Source: an uncultured Ruminococcus sp. (GTDB taxonomy: Bacteria > Bacillota > Clostridia > Oscillospirales > Ruminococcaceae). Taken from it: a stretch of 40,665 bases of DNA. Numbering within the stretch: position 1 is the first letter of the stretch; every line of letters starts with the position of its first letter. Below, piece by piece: positions 17,221-25,738 of this stretch. The notes under the pieces were generated by a model that had not been told where the DNA came from, did no database searches, and saw nothing but the letters and a program-made list of their open reading frames with translations. Location of the stretch: assembly GCA_945877315.1 (NCBI GenBank), contig CAMCRP010000031.1, positions 1-40,665 of the forward strand, read 5' to 3'. A program made the translations under genes and the position numbers.

Positions 17221-17871
17221 ATGTCCGAACCAAAAAGAAATTACAGCTATGAGCTTGAACAGATCATAGGAAATATCAGCCCCGACGCTCCCCCGACTCT
17301 GCTGCTTCACAGCTGCTGTGCGCCCTGTTCAAGCTATGTTCTGGAATATCTCTCGGAATATTTTCGGATAACGGTGCTTTACTATAACCCGAACATTTAC
17401 CCATCTGAGGAATACGAACACCGCATTGCCGAGCAGCGCCGATTTATCGGGGAAATTCGTACAAAATATCCCGTTGAGTTTATGGGACGAGAGCATTTCC
17501 CCGAGCGTTTTTACGAAGCCGTAAAGGGACTGGAAGCAATTTCCGAGGGCGGAGAACGCTGCTTTGCCTGCTATCGTATGCGGCTTGAAGAAGCAGCAAA
17601 AACAGCGTCGGAAAACGGCTTTGATTTTTTTACCACCACATTATCCATCAGTCCCCACAAGAACGCATTTATGCTCAATAAGATAGGCGAAGAGCTGGCT
17701 GAAAAGTACGGTGTCAGACATCTGCCGTCCGATTTCAAAAAGAAAAACGGTTACAAGCGTTCAACGGAGCTTTCGGCACAGTACGGCATCTACCGTCAAA
17801 ATTACTGCGGCTGTGTTTTCTCACTGAAGGAAACGGAAGAGCGTAGGAGGGCAAAGAAAAATGACGCTTAA
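17221..17871 (+). CDS. queH: Epoxyqueuosine reductase QueH
   Basis: 216 residues. QueH (formerly DUF208) carries out the last step of queuosine synthesis in tRNA, the reduction of epoxyqueuosine, and replaces QueG in many anaerobes. The cysteines expected for its metal/Fe-S centre are present: SCCAPCS (Cys32, 33, 36), CFAC (114, 117) and NYCGC (196, 198). The YYNPNIYPSEEYEHR segment is also typical. GGAGG lies 8 bases before the ATG. It overlaps the DUF1232 gene by 11 bases and starts a five-gene plus-strand run. Confidence 0.93.
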   Translation: MSEPKRNYSYELEQIIGNISPDAPPTLLLHSCCAPCSSYVLEYLSEYFRITVLYYNPNIYPSEEYEHRIAEQRRFIGEIRTKYPVEFMGREHFPERFYEAVKGLEAISEGGERCFACYRMRLEEAAKTASENGFDFFTTTLSISPHKNAFMLNKIGEELAEKYGVRHLPSDFKKKNGYKRSTELSAQYGIYRQNYCGCVFSLKETEERRRAKKNDA

Positions 17872-18226
17872 AGAACATGCAAAACGTCTGAAATCGGACG
17901 TTCCGGCCGTGTTTCTCGCATTAAAGGACAGCCGCACTCCCCTGTCTGCTAAAATTTTTGCGGCACTGACCGTTGCCTATGCCCTGTCCCCCATCGACCT
18001 TATCCCCGATTTTATCCCGGTGCTTGGGTATCTCGATGACCTGCTGATACTTCCTGCACTTGCAACAGCGGCAATTCATTTTATCCCCAAAGATGTTATG
18101 GAGGAATGTCGCAGAAAAAGCGAAGGAATGTGGGAAAACGGCAAGCCGAAGAAATGGTATTTTGCCGTTCCTATCGTTTTATTTTGGCTGGTAATTCTGC
18201 TGCTGATTTTGAAAGGACTTTTTTAA
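17861..18226 (+). CDS. DUF1232 (YkvA-type) membrane protein
   Basis: 121 residues. The DUF1232 core is unmistakable: ALSPIDLIPDFIPVLGYLDDLLILP (about 40-65) followed by a hydrophobic helix. A second membrane helix makes up the C-terminus (about 99-119, VPIVLFWLVILLLILKGLF). The family is widespread and of unknown function. AGGAGG lies inside the end of queH, 10 bases before this ATG, so the two are coupled. Confidence 0.88.
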   Translation: MTLKEHAKRLKSDVPAVFLALKDSRTPLSAKIFAALTVAYALSPIDLIPDFIPVLGYLDDLLILPALATAAIHFIPKDVMEECRRKSEGMWENGKPKKWYFAVPIVLFWLVILLLILKGLF

Positions 18227-18227
18227 A

Positions 18228-19097
18228 ATGAGCATTGACATTTCCCGTATCTATCGCCCTATCACAGCCACACCCTTCAAAAGATCGGGAGATTACTGCG
18301 AATACCCTCCCTGCGACGCACTAAAGCCTTATATCCGCTGCTTCTGGGGAACAAACAGCGAGCTGCCCGGGGACAATTTTCAGCCCGATCATTCAATTGT
18401 AATCCCCGACACCTGTATGGATATCATTATGGACATTGACAAGGAAAGCGGCAAGGCACATGAATTTTTCTGCGGCATAAATGACGGATATTTTTACTCC
18501 CGTCCGCAGCCCTTTGACGAGAAAAAATCCACCTTTGCCATTCGGTTTTACTGTCACAGCGTTATACTTTTTGCGGACTGTCATATGTCGGAGGCGCTTA
18601 ATTCCGCCGCACCCGCAGAGCAGTATTTTGAAGATTTCGGGCGTGCTGTCCGACGAGAAATTGCCGAAGCAAAAACTACCGCCGAACGCATTGCACTTGC
18701 GGAAAATTATCTTCTCCGCCGTCTGAACAAAAGCCGTGAAAACCCCGATCTTATGAACGCTCTTTACTATATTATCAGCAGAAACGGCAATGCGGATATT
18801 TCGGATATTTCCCTTTACACGGCGCTCAGCAAACGTCAGCTTGAACGCATTTTCAAGCGTATAACGGGTGTTTCTCCTAAAACACTTACCGACCTGATAC
18901 GCTATCAGCTGTTGTGGCAGGACGTTATTTCTGCGAACTTTGACGTTCAGGAAGCTGTTCTGAAATTCGGTTACTGCGACCAGTCACATCTTCTGAAAAG
19001 CTTCAAAAAGCTTCACGGTGAAACACCTTCGGAGGCACTCAAAAAAGCCCGTGAAGATGTCGCATTTTTACAATACAATTCCCGCAAAATGCGTTAA
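18228..19097 (+). CDS. AraC-family regulator with a DUF6597-type N-terminal domain
   Basis: 289 residues. The N-terminal half (YCEYPPCDALKPYIRCFWG and DHSIVIPDTCMDIIMDID) matches the beta-rich sensing domain seen in AraC regulators annotated DUF6597. The C-terminal 100 residues carry two helix-turn-helix motifs (ISDISLYTALSKRQLERIFKR and VQEAVLKFGYCDQSHLLKSFKK). It starts one base after the DUF1232 stop. Its ligand and targets cannot be deduced; self-regulation of this run, or control of the AlkZ-related gene next to it, is possible. Confidence 0.88.
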   Translation: MSIDISRIYRPITATPFKRSGDYCEYPPCDALKPYIRCFWGTNSELPGDNFQPDHSIVIPDTCMDIIMDIDKESGKAHEFFCGINDGYFYSRPQPFDEKKSTFAIRFYCHSVILFADCHMSEALNSAAPAEQYFEDFGRAVRREIAEAKTTAERIALAENYLLRRLNKSRENPDLMNALYYIISRNGNADISDISLYTALSKRQLERIFKRITGVSPKTLTDLIRYQLLWQDVISANFDVQEAVLKFGYCDQSHLLKSFKKLHGETPSEALKKAREDVAFLQYNSRKMR

Positions 19098-19120
19098 TAT
19101 TAATTCGGAGGTAATGCTAT

Positions 19121-19816
19121 ATGAAACAGAGAATCCCAAACAATTTCGCTGAGTTTTGCGATGAACTTTTGAAATGCGGCTTCTCTCTTGGCGGCAATTC
19201 AAAGGGAATTTACGCAATAATCCCCTACGACTGGAAGGAGCAGGAATTTCTTGATTATCCCGCAAAATGGCACACGGGCGACCCGGAAACCGACCCGTGG
19301 GAATGGCGTATGCGGGTGCTGGAGGAACGCTCCGAGTTTGCTTATGCAAAGGTTTTCTTCAACGTCAGCGGATATATCACAAAGGAATGGTACCCCTATT
19401 TTCTGTCCGTCCGCAGGCATGGAAAATCCTTTGAGGAAGCGTATAACGACGGCGAGATCAGTCAGACAGCAAAAAGGATTTACGAGCTTGTTTCCGATAA
19501 CGGACGCCTTGCCGTACACGAAATTAAGCAGCTGGGCGGTTTGGAAAAATGCAAGGATTTTGACAAGGCACTGACCGAGCTGCAAATGAAAATGTACCTG
19601 ACTATGTGCGGGCGTGCGCCTAAGCTTAACAAAAACGGCGAGCCATTCGGCTGGTACAGCACGGTTTTCTGCACTCCCGAGGTTTTCTGGAATGACGAAG
19701 CGGTTTTCTCACAAAACATCCCCGAAGAAAAAGCCGCAGCTGCTATCGGACAGCAGGTCCTGAAGCTTAATCCCGAAGCAAACGAGCGGAAAATCAAAAA
19801 GTTCATTTTCGGATAG
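19121..19816 (+). CDS. AlkZ-related protein (function unproven)
   Basis: 231 residues, soluble. The sequence resembles small Clostridia proteins annotated as AlkZ-related, with the recognisable stretch WHTGDPETDPWEWRMRVLEE (about 50-69) and YAKVFFNVSGYITKEWYPYF (about 74-93). The central part (TAKRIYELVSDNGRLAVHEIKQL) looks like a winged helix. AlkZ/YcaQ proteins are DNA glycosylases, but this one is about half their length and I see no clear catalytic QxQ/QxD motif, so glycosylase activity should not be assumed. GGAGG lies 8 bases before the ATG. Confidence 0.7.
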   Translation: MKQRIPNNFAEFCDELLKCGFSLGGNSKGIYAIIPYDWKEQEFLDYPAKWHTGDPETDPWEWRMRVLEERSEFAYAKVFFNVSGYITKEWYPYFLSVRRHGKSFEEAYNDGEISQTAKRIYELVSDNGRLAVHEIKQLGGLEKCKDFDKALTELQMKMYLTMCGRAPKLNKNGEPFGWYSTVFCTPEVFWNDEAVFSQNIPEEKAAAAIGQQVLKLNPEANERKIKKFIFG

Positions 19817-19849
19817 CATTTCTCACATTCACATTAAGGAGAATAAAAA

Positions 19850-20770
19850 ATGACAGTATTTGAAAAAGCAAGAAATTATCTCTATCGAAATGCCACACCG
19901 CTGCAGCTGGCAAAATGGAAATTTTTCTTTGAAAACGGCTCTGAGGAGGACATTCTGACCGCACTCAGCTGTTATCAAAACGAGGACGGCGGCTTCGGTC
20001 ACGGGCTTGAAGCGGACTGCTTAAATCCCAATTCATCGCCAATACAAACATGGGCGGCAACGGAAATTCTGGGAATGATAATGTTCAAGGACGACAGTCA
20101 CCCTATTGTCAAGGGAATACTGAAATATCTTGAAAGCGGTGCTGATTTTGACAGCGACAAAATGCAGTGGCTGAACACCGTCCCCACAAATAACGACTAC
20201 CCCCACGCCATCTGGTGGGAATATGCAGAGGGCGGCGGCGAATTCAAGTACAATCCCACGGCGGCTCTGGCGGGATTTATCCTGCTTTTTGCGGACAAGG
20301 GCACTTCGCTTTATCAAAAGGGCTGCGAGATAGCAAAATCGGCGGCGGAATGGTTTTTCGCAAATTCTCCACTTAATGAACAGCATATAGTCGGCTGTTT
20401 TGCCGCACTTTTCAATATGTGCAATATTGCCGGTAAGACCGACCTTTTTGATATGCAGTGTATGGGCGAACAGCTGCTTGCATCGGTGAAAAAATGCGTT
20501 TGCTGCGACCCCGAAGAATGGGGCAAGGCGTATATGGCGGTTCCTCAGGATTTTGTGATGTCAAGAGAAAGCCCATATTATTCCGTTTTGGGCGAGGCTG
20601 CGGAGAAATACGCTGATTTTCTCCTTGACTCTCAGCTGGAGGACGGCTCATTCCCCGTGAATTGGCAATGGTACAACGATTACAGGGAATTTGAAGTTTC
20701 CAAGGTTCGCTGGAAATGCGAGTTTATTATTAAAAATATGCTGTTTCTGCGTAATTTTGGAAAGCTATAA
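19850..20770 (+). CDS. Squalene-cyclase-like alpha/alpha-toroid protein
   Basis: 306 residues, no signal peptide or membrane helix. Two QW-type toroid motifs are seen: SCYQNEDGGFGHGLEADC (about 43-60) and a C-terminal counterpart, LLDSQLEDGSFPVNWQWY (about 261-278). This is the repeat found in prenyltransferases and squalene/terpene cyclases, but the DCTAE or DDTA acid motifs of real cyclases are missing. It is therefore a toroid-fold protein of unknown activity. AAGGAG lies just before the ATG; it ends the queH run and no clear terminator follows. Confidence 0.7.
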   Translation: MTVFEKARNYLYRNATPLQLAKWKFFFENGSEEDILTALSCYQNEDGGFGHGLEADCLNPNSSPIQTWAATEILGMIMFKDDSHPIVKGILKYLESGADFDSDKMQWLNTVPTNNDYPHAIWWEYAEGGGEFKYNPTAALAGFILLFADKGTSLYQKGCEIAKSAAEWFFANSPLNEQHIVGCFAALFNMCNIAGKTDLFDMQCMGEQLLASVKKCVCCDPEEWGKAYMAVPQDFVMSRESPYYSVLGEAAEKYADFLLDSQLEDGSFPVNWQWYNDYREFEVSKVRWKCEFIIKNMLFLRNFGKL

Positions 20771-20814
20771 AATATTGCCGTAAACTATATCACAAAAATC
20801 ATGTGCCATCTTCA

Positions 20815-20828
20815 TATAAACGTTTTCG
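20815..20828 (+). promoter_or_regulatory. Possible CcpA (cre) site upstream of the GH3 gene
   Basis: TATAAACGTTTTCG matches 12 of 14 positions of the cre consensus TGWAANCGNTNWCA. It lies about 36 bp before the -35 box. One site of this quality can arise by chance. Confidence 0.35.
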
Positions 20829-20863
20829 TCACAAATTGTCTTCTTTACGTTATATAATTCCGA

Positions 20864-20892
20864 TTGAATAAGGCTGTTTGATATGATATACT
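20864..20892 (+). promoter_or_regulatory. Promoter of the GH3 gene
   Basis: TTGAAT (20864-20869), 17-bp spacer, TATACT (20887-20892) with an extended TGA. The -10 region ATGATATACT differs in one base from the ATGCTATACT arm found before the GH5 and SDR genes. Confidence 0.6.
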
Positions 20893-20934
20893 TTTTGCAG
20901 AAAAATATCTGTCAAAGCAGAAAGGAAAATAACC

Positions 20935-23679
20935 ATGGCAAAGAAAATTCTCGACTGGAATAAATACATTGACAAATCTGCGGAAACCGTTTCCGAAGGT
21001 ATTGTTATGCTCAAAAATGACAACGCCGCTCTCCCCCTTAACGCAGACGAGGAAGTCGCAGTTTTCGGACGTATCCAACTGCATTACTACAAAAGCGGCA
21101 CAGGTTCGGGCGGACTTGTAAACGTAAGCAAAATTATCGGCGTTACGGACGGTCTTATTGAAAAGGGTGTCAAGGTCAACGAGGAGCTGCTTGATGTCTA
21201 CAAAAAATGGGACGAGGAAAACCCATTTGATACAGGCGTCGGCTGGGGAAATGAGCCTTGGTCGCAGACAGAAATGCCCCTTGATGACAGCCTTGCAGCA
21301 CGGATCTCCGAAAAATGCTCCACCGCCATCGCTGTTATCGGAAGAACCGCAGGCGAGGAACAGGACAACAGAAACGTCAAGGGTGCGTTCCTTCTCAGCG
21401 ACGGCGAAGAGGCAATGCTGGAAACCGTCAGAAAGCATTTCAAAAAGGTGATCGTGCTGCTGAATGTGGGAAACATCATTGATATGGGCTTTGTGCAAAA
21501 GTACTCCCCCGACGCCGTGCTTTACATCTGGCAGGGCGGTATGGTGGGCGGTCTGGGAACTGCCGATGTGCTGACGGGAAATGTTTCTCCCTCAGGAAAG
21601 CTGCCCGACACTATTGCGTTTTCCGTTACTGACCACCCTTCCGACAAATATTTCGGTGACAATAACAAAAATTTCTATTCCGAGGATATTTTTGTGGGTT
21701 ACAGATATTTTGAAACCTTCGCCCCCGAAAAGGTAATGTACCCCTTCGGCTTTGGTCTTTCCTATACAAGCTTTGAGGTTAAGACCCTTTCCGCAGATAT
21801 TGACAGCAAAACGGCAAGCCTAAAAATTTCCGTGAAAAATGTGGGCAAATTCAGTGGAAAAGAAGTTGTTCAGATATACGCCGCAGCCCCTCAGGGAACT
21901 TTAGGCAAGGCTGCAAAGGTGCTCTGCGGTTACGAAAAAACAAGACTTCTTGCCCCCGGCGAGGAACAGACACTGGCAATTTCCGTAAACATTTCGGGAC
22001 TTGCCTCCTATGACGATTCGGGCGTATCGGGAAACCGTTTCTGCTATATTCTCGAAAAGGGCGTTTACAAGCTGTTCTGCGGAACCGATGTTAGAACTGC
22101 CGCCGAATGTGCTTCATTTGAGCTGCCCGAAACTATAATTCTGAAAAAGGTAAAGCAGGCATTGGCACCCGTTCTGCCATTTAAGAGAATGAAGGCTGTT
22201 TCTGATAATGGCAAGCTGTCTGTTGATTTTGAGGAGGTTCCCCTTTCCGAGGTTGACGAACCCCGCCGCCGTCTTGAAAATCTCCCCGAAGAGATACCGT
22301 TTACAGGCGATAAGGGCATCAAGCTTGCGGACGTGAGAAACGGCAAAAATACTCTCACGGAATTTATCGCGCAGCTTTCCGACAATGACCTTGCCTGCAT
22401 TATCCGAGGCGAGGGCATGGGCAGTCCCAAGGTAACTGCGGGCACGGCTGCGGCATTCGGCGGAGTTTCCGACGGTCTGGCTGAATTCGGTATCCCCTGC
22501 GGCTGCTGCTCCGACGGACCTTCGGGTATGCGTCTTGACTGCGGAACAAAGGCTTTCAGTCTGCCAAACGGCACGCTTATTGCTTCTACCTTCAACAGGT
22601 CACTTGTTACCGAGCTATTTGAATATATGGGCAGAGAAATGTCCGCAAACAAGGTTGACTGTCTTTTGGGACCCGGCATAAACATTCACCGTCACCCCTT
22701 AAACGGCAGAAATTTCGAGTATTTCTCCGAGGATCCCTTCCTGACAGGCACAATGGCATCTGCGGAACTGAAGGGTCTGCACAGCGAGGGAGTTACGGGA
22801 ACCATCAAGCATTTCTGCGGAAATAATCAGGAAACTAACAGGCATTATCTGGATTCCGTTGTTTCCGAAAGGGCACTCAGAGAGATCTATCTTAAAGGCT
22901 TTGAAATTGCAGTTACCGAGGGAAATGCAGATTCCATTATGACAAGCTATAATCTTGTAAACGGACTCTGGACCTGCGGCAGCTACGACCTTTGCACAGC
23001 TATCCTCCGTGATGAATGGGGCTACACAGGCTTTGTTATGTCCGATTGGTGGGCAAATATCAACCGTCGGGGCTGTCAGGCTGACAAGACCGATTTTGCA
23101 GCAATGGCACAGGCTCAGAACGACGTTTACATGGTCTGCGCAGACGGCGGCAGCAACAATGACAACACCCTTGTCGCCCTTGAAAACGGTACGCTCACCC
23201 GCTCCGAGCTGCAAAGAAATGCAATGAATATCTGCTCCTTCCTGCTGAAAACTCACGCCATGGACAGGCTTTGCGGCACTGCCGACGAGGTGGAGATCAT
23301 CAACCGTCCCGATGAAAACAGTTCAGCAAATTCCGAGGACGTGACCTTCTATAAGCTGGACGGCAGCGTTACCATCGATTGCTCAGACGTATGCACCGAC
23401 CGAGGAGCGGAGTTCTCCTTCGCCCTTGACATTTCCGAGCCGGGACGCTACCGCTTCACTCTGACAGGCAGCTCAGAGCTCAGCGAGCTTGCACAGATAC
23501 CTGTCAGCGTTTTCAGCATGGGAACGCCCTTTGGCACCTTCACCTGGAATGGTACAGGCGGACTTCCTGTTTCATTTACATTTGAGGGCGACTGCTTCTC
23601 ACGCTTTACAGCTATGCGAGTTTATTTCGCTCAGGGCGGACTAAAGCTTCACAGCATTAAGATTGAAAAGGTGAACTGA
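20935..23679 (+). CDS. GH3 beta-glucosidase-type enzyme with reversed domain order
   Basis: 914 residues. It should release terminal beta-linked sugars from oligosaccharides. The order is permuted: the GH3 C-terminal alpha/beta sandwich comes first (about 20-265), then a fibronectin III-like domain (about 278-395), then the catalytic TIM barrel (about 470-760), and a beta-sandwich-like tail (about 800-914). The barrel shows GRNFEYFSEDP (591-601), KHFCGNN (625-631) and the nucleophile Asp704 in VMSDWW. Published beta-glucosidases of Ruminococcus albus and Butyrivibrio have the same arrangement. There is no signal peptide, so it should act in the cytosol. It is a single-gene unit with its own promoter and a strong terminator. 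Confidence 0.93.
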   Translation: MAKKILDWNKYIDKSAETVSEGIVMLKNDNAALPLNADEEVAVFGRIQLHYYKSGTGSGGLVNVSKIIGVTDGLIEKGVKVNEELLDVYKKWDEENPFDTGVGWGNEPWSQTEMPLDDSLAARISEKCSTAIAVIGRTAGEEQDNRNVKGAFLLSDGEEAMLETVRKHFKKVIVLLNVGNIIDMGFVQKYSPDAVLYIWQGGMVGGLGTADVLTGNVSPSGKLPDTIAFSVTDHPSDKYFGDNNKNFYSEDIFVGYRYFETFAPEKVMYPFGFGLSYTSFEVKTLSADIDSKTASLKISVKNVGKFSGKEVVQIYAAAPQGTLGKAAKVLCGYEKTRLLAPGEEQTLAISVNISGLASYDDSGVSGNRFCYILEKGVYKLFCGTDVRTAAECASFELPETIILKKVKQALAPVLPFKRMKAVSDNGKLSVDFEEVPLSEVDEPRRRLENLPEEIPFTGDKGIKLADVRNGKNTLTEFIAQLSDNDLACIIRGEGMGSPKVTAGTAAAFGGVSDGLAEFGIPCGCCSDGPSGMRLDCGTKAFSLPNGTLIASTFNRSLVTELFEYMGREMSANKVDCLLGPGINIHRHPLNGRNFEYFSEDPFLTGTMASAELKGLHSEGVTGTIKHFCGNNQETNRHYLDSVVSERALREIYLKGFEIAVTEGNADSIMTSYNLVNGLWTCGSYDLCTAILRDEWGYTGFVMSDWWANINRRGCQADKTDFAAMAQAQNDVYMVCADGGSNNDNTLVALENGTLTRSELQRNAMNICSFLLKTHAMDRLCGTADEVEIINRPDENSSANSEDVTFYKLDGSVTIDCSDVCTDRGAEFSFALDISEPGRYRFTLTGSSELSELAQIPVSVFSMGTPFGTFTWNGTGGLPVSFTFEGDCFSRFTAMRVYFAQGGLKLHSIKIEKVN

Positions 23680-23685
23680 TAAATA

Positions 23686-23730
23686 CTCCCGCAAGCCTTG
23701 TTGAATTCAAGGTCTGCGGGAGATTTTTTG
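23686..23730 (+). terminator. Terminator after the GH3 gene
   Basis: A 15-bp stem (23686-23700 with 23708-23722, one mismatch, one G-T) is followed by TTTTTT on the plus strand. It lies between converging genes and may also slow transcription from the AraC side, though the T-run there is weak. Confidence 0.85.
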
Positions 23731-23738
23731 TGTGATGC

Positions 23739-24500
23739 CTAACGGTCATCCCAATGCTTACGATAATATTTTGCCTTGTACTCTGACGGTGTTATCCCCG
23801 CCACCTGCTTGAAATTCTCCGTAAAATGGCTCTGGGACGCAAACCCCAGAAACTCCGAGATCTCCGAACAGGAAAGCTCGGAATATACCAGCATATTCTG
23901 CGCTGTCTGAATTTTTTTGCTCCTGATATATTGGAGAACAGTCTGCCCCGTTTCCGATTTGAAAAGCTTTCCCAGATATGTACGGTCTATGCCCATATGC
24001 TCCGCCACCTCCGTAACGCTCAGGGGGCGGTGCAGATTGTCGGAAATGTATTCCATTGCCTTTATGCAGTGAAGGTTCAGACGCTTTGTTTTGTTCAGCC
24101 TTTTCATTCGTTCCGCATAGTCAAATATCACCTGCTCATGAAGCTCAAAAAGCTGTTTTACCGTATCCGCCTTGTCGATACGGTTAATGTAAATGTCGCT
24201 TAGACCGTAGGAATCCCGTTCGTCCAGACCGCCCTCAATGCAGAAGCGGCATATCATGGAAACGGTGACTATTATGTGGTATTTCAGGTTGCGTATTTTA
24301 TCGTCGGACAGCTTACCTCTTTCGGGCAGATCGACACTTTGAAATATGCCCTCCGACTTTAACTTTTTGAGTGCCTCAATATCGCCGTTTTTCACATTGT
24401 TATAAAAAGAAAGCTCGGAATCATAGGTCGGGTGAGATAACCCAAGCTCACGCTGAACAAATCGCTGATATGCAAGCTCCTTTGATGTTACTCCGCTCAT
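23739..24500 (-). CDS. AraC-family regulator divergent from GH5
   Basis: 253 residues. The N-terminal 140 residues are mainly helical and lack a cupin; the segment IRNLKYHIIVTVSMICRFCIEGGL is typical of the helical sensor domain of Clostridia AraC regulators. The C-terminus has the two helix-turn-helix motifs (SVTEVAEHMGIDRTYLGKLFK and SEISEFLGFASQSHFTENFK) and the closing ITPSEYKAKY signature. It is transcribed away from the GH5 gene out of a shared 137-bp region containing an inverted-repeat divergent promoter, so GH5 is its most likely target. Confidence 0.9.
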   Translation of the reverse strand: MSGVTSKELAYQRFVQRELGLSHPTYDSELSFYNNVKNGDIEALKKLKSEGIFQSVDLPERGKLSDDKIRNLKYHIIVTVSMICRFCIEGGLDERDSYGLSDIYINRIDKADTVKQLFELHEQVIFDYAERMKRLNKTKRLNLHCIKAMEYISDNLHRPLSVTEVAEHMGIDRTYLGKLFKSETGQTVLQYIRSKKIQTAQNMLVYSELSCSEISEFLGFASQSHFTENFKQVAGITPSEYKAKYYRKHWDDR

Positions 24501-24535
24501 ATTTACACCTCAAATCTTATAATTATACCGCATTT

Positions 24536-24568
24536 ATTATACCATATTATCAGATAAAATGCTATACT
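24536..24568. promoter_or_regulatory. Face-to-face divergent promoter block between AraC and GH5
   Basis: ATTATACCAT (24536-24545) and ATGCTATACT (24559-24568) form a 10-bp inverted repeat (8 of 10) with a 13-bp centre. On the plus strand TATACT is the -10 box for GH5; on the minus strand TATAAT, with extended TGG, is the -10 box for the AraC gene. Each arm also occupies the -35 position of the opposite promoter. The same block recurs at 26662-26694. Confidence 0.6.
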
Positions 24569-24637
24569 AATATCAATGAAAATCATCGGAAACATTACCC
24601 GCTAAAAACAAAAATACTTACAGAAAGGAAATTCACT

Positions 24638-25669
24638 ATGAAAAAGCTTATTGGATTTCAGAAAGGCGTAAACCTCGGAGGCTGGCTCTCCCAGAACACT
24701 TTCACACAGGAGCACCTTGACACCTTCATCACCGAAAAGGATATTGCCGTCATCAAGGAATGGGGCTGCGACCACCTCAGGCTTCCCGTTGACTTTGAGA
24801 ATATCGAGGAAGAGGACGGTGCGATCAAGGAAAGCGGCTTCAACTACATCGAAACCTGTATCGGCTGGTGCAGGAAGTACGGTCTGAATATGGTTCTCGA
24901 CCTTCACAAGACCTGCGGCTATATTTTCGACGATGCCAATTATTCGGCAGGCTTTTTCGACAATAAGGAGCTTCAGGACAGATTTATCCGAACCTGGGAC
25001 AGGCTTTCTTCAAGATTTGCAAAGGATTCCGACATTGTGATGTTTGAAATGCTCAACGAGGTCACCGATTTTGCAGTTGCAGACAAGTGGAACGAAATCG
25101 CACTCCGCTGCATTAAGACGATACGCAAAAACGCACCCACAGCAAAGATTCTTTACGGCGGCGTTGGATACAGTGCAATTACGGCAGTAAAGCTCCTTGC
25201 AATGCCCACCGATGAAAATATCGTTTACAATATCCATTGCTATGAGCCCCTTATTTTCACCCATCAGACCGCTCAGTGGTGCGAGGGAATGCCCATTGAT
25301 TTCCACATTGCATATCCCGACGATATTGAAACCTATCAGAGAGAAATGAAGAAGATAAAGTCCGCATGCTTTGGCGTTTTTGCAGATGAAAGCAAAAAGG
25401 TCACAAAGCTTAACTCCGATTTCTTCGCAGAGCTTTTTGAGGAGGCTGTACGTGTTGCCGAGGAAAGAAACGTTTCCCTCTACTGCGGCGAATACGGCGT
25501 TATCGATCAGGCTCCCACCGCTGACACCCTGCGTTGGTTCAAGGACATTAACACAGCATTTGAGAAGTACGGCATAGGCAGAGCGGCATGGTCATACAAG
25601 CAGATGGATTTTGGTCTTTCCGACGAACATTACAAGGAAATTATCACAGAGCTCACCAAATATCTTTGA
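24638..25669 (+). CDS. GH5 family glycoside hydrolase (cellulase-like), cytosolic
   Basis: 343 residues, a full single catalytic domain. The start MKKLIGFQKGVNLGGWLSQ is directly the first barrel strand, so there is no signal peptide and no binding module. GH5 hallmarks: HLRLPVDFE (46-54), the acid/base Glu141 in FEMLNEV, NIHCYEP (198-204), the nucleophile Glu285 in YCGEYGV, and a late conserved Trp in AAWSYKQMD. GH5 enzymes cut beta-1,4-glucans, mannans or related chains; the substrate is not resolvable here. A cytosolic location suggests oligosaccharides. AAAGGA lies 9 bases before the ATG. In-frame sequence upstream runs antisense through the AraC gene and is not part of it. Confidence 0.92.
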   Translation: MKKLIGFQKGVNLGGWLSQNTFTQEHLDTFITEKDIAVIKEWGCDHLRLPVDFENIEEEDGAIKESGFNYIETCIGWCRKYGLNMVLDLHKTCGYIFDDANYSAGFFDNKELQDRFIRTWDRLSSRFAKDSDIVMFEMLNEVTDFAVADKWNEIALRCIKTIRKNAPTAKILYGGVGYSAITAVKLLAMPTDENIVYNIHCYEPLIFTHQTAQWCEGMPIDFHIAYPDDIETYQREMKKIKSACFGVFADESKKVTKLNSDFFAELFEEAVRVAEERNVSLYCGEYGVIDQAPTADTLRWFKDINTAFEKYGIGRAAWSYKQMDFGLSDEHYKEIITELTKYL

Positions 25670-25688
25670 TATATAATACCCCCAATCA

Positions 25689-25735
25689 CATCAAAGCCTT
25701 CCATTGGTAATTTCCGCCAAAGGGAGGCTTTGATG
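25689..25735. terminator. Strong hairpin between converging GH5 and AraC genes
   Basis: A 14-bp stem (25689-25702 with 25722-25735, one G-T) lies between the GH5 stop and the AraC stop. Neither side has a proper T-run, so its terminator role is inferred from position. Confidence 0.5.
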
Positions 25736-25738
25736 CTT

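Noticed and set aside
24371-24637. 89-codon N-terminal extension of the GH5 frame
   Set aside because: It runs antisense into the AraC gene and across the shared promoter; the ATG at 24638 has a ribosome site and starts at the family's first strand.
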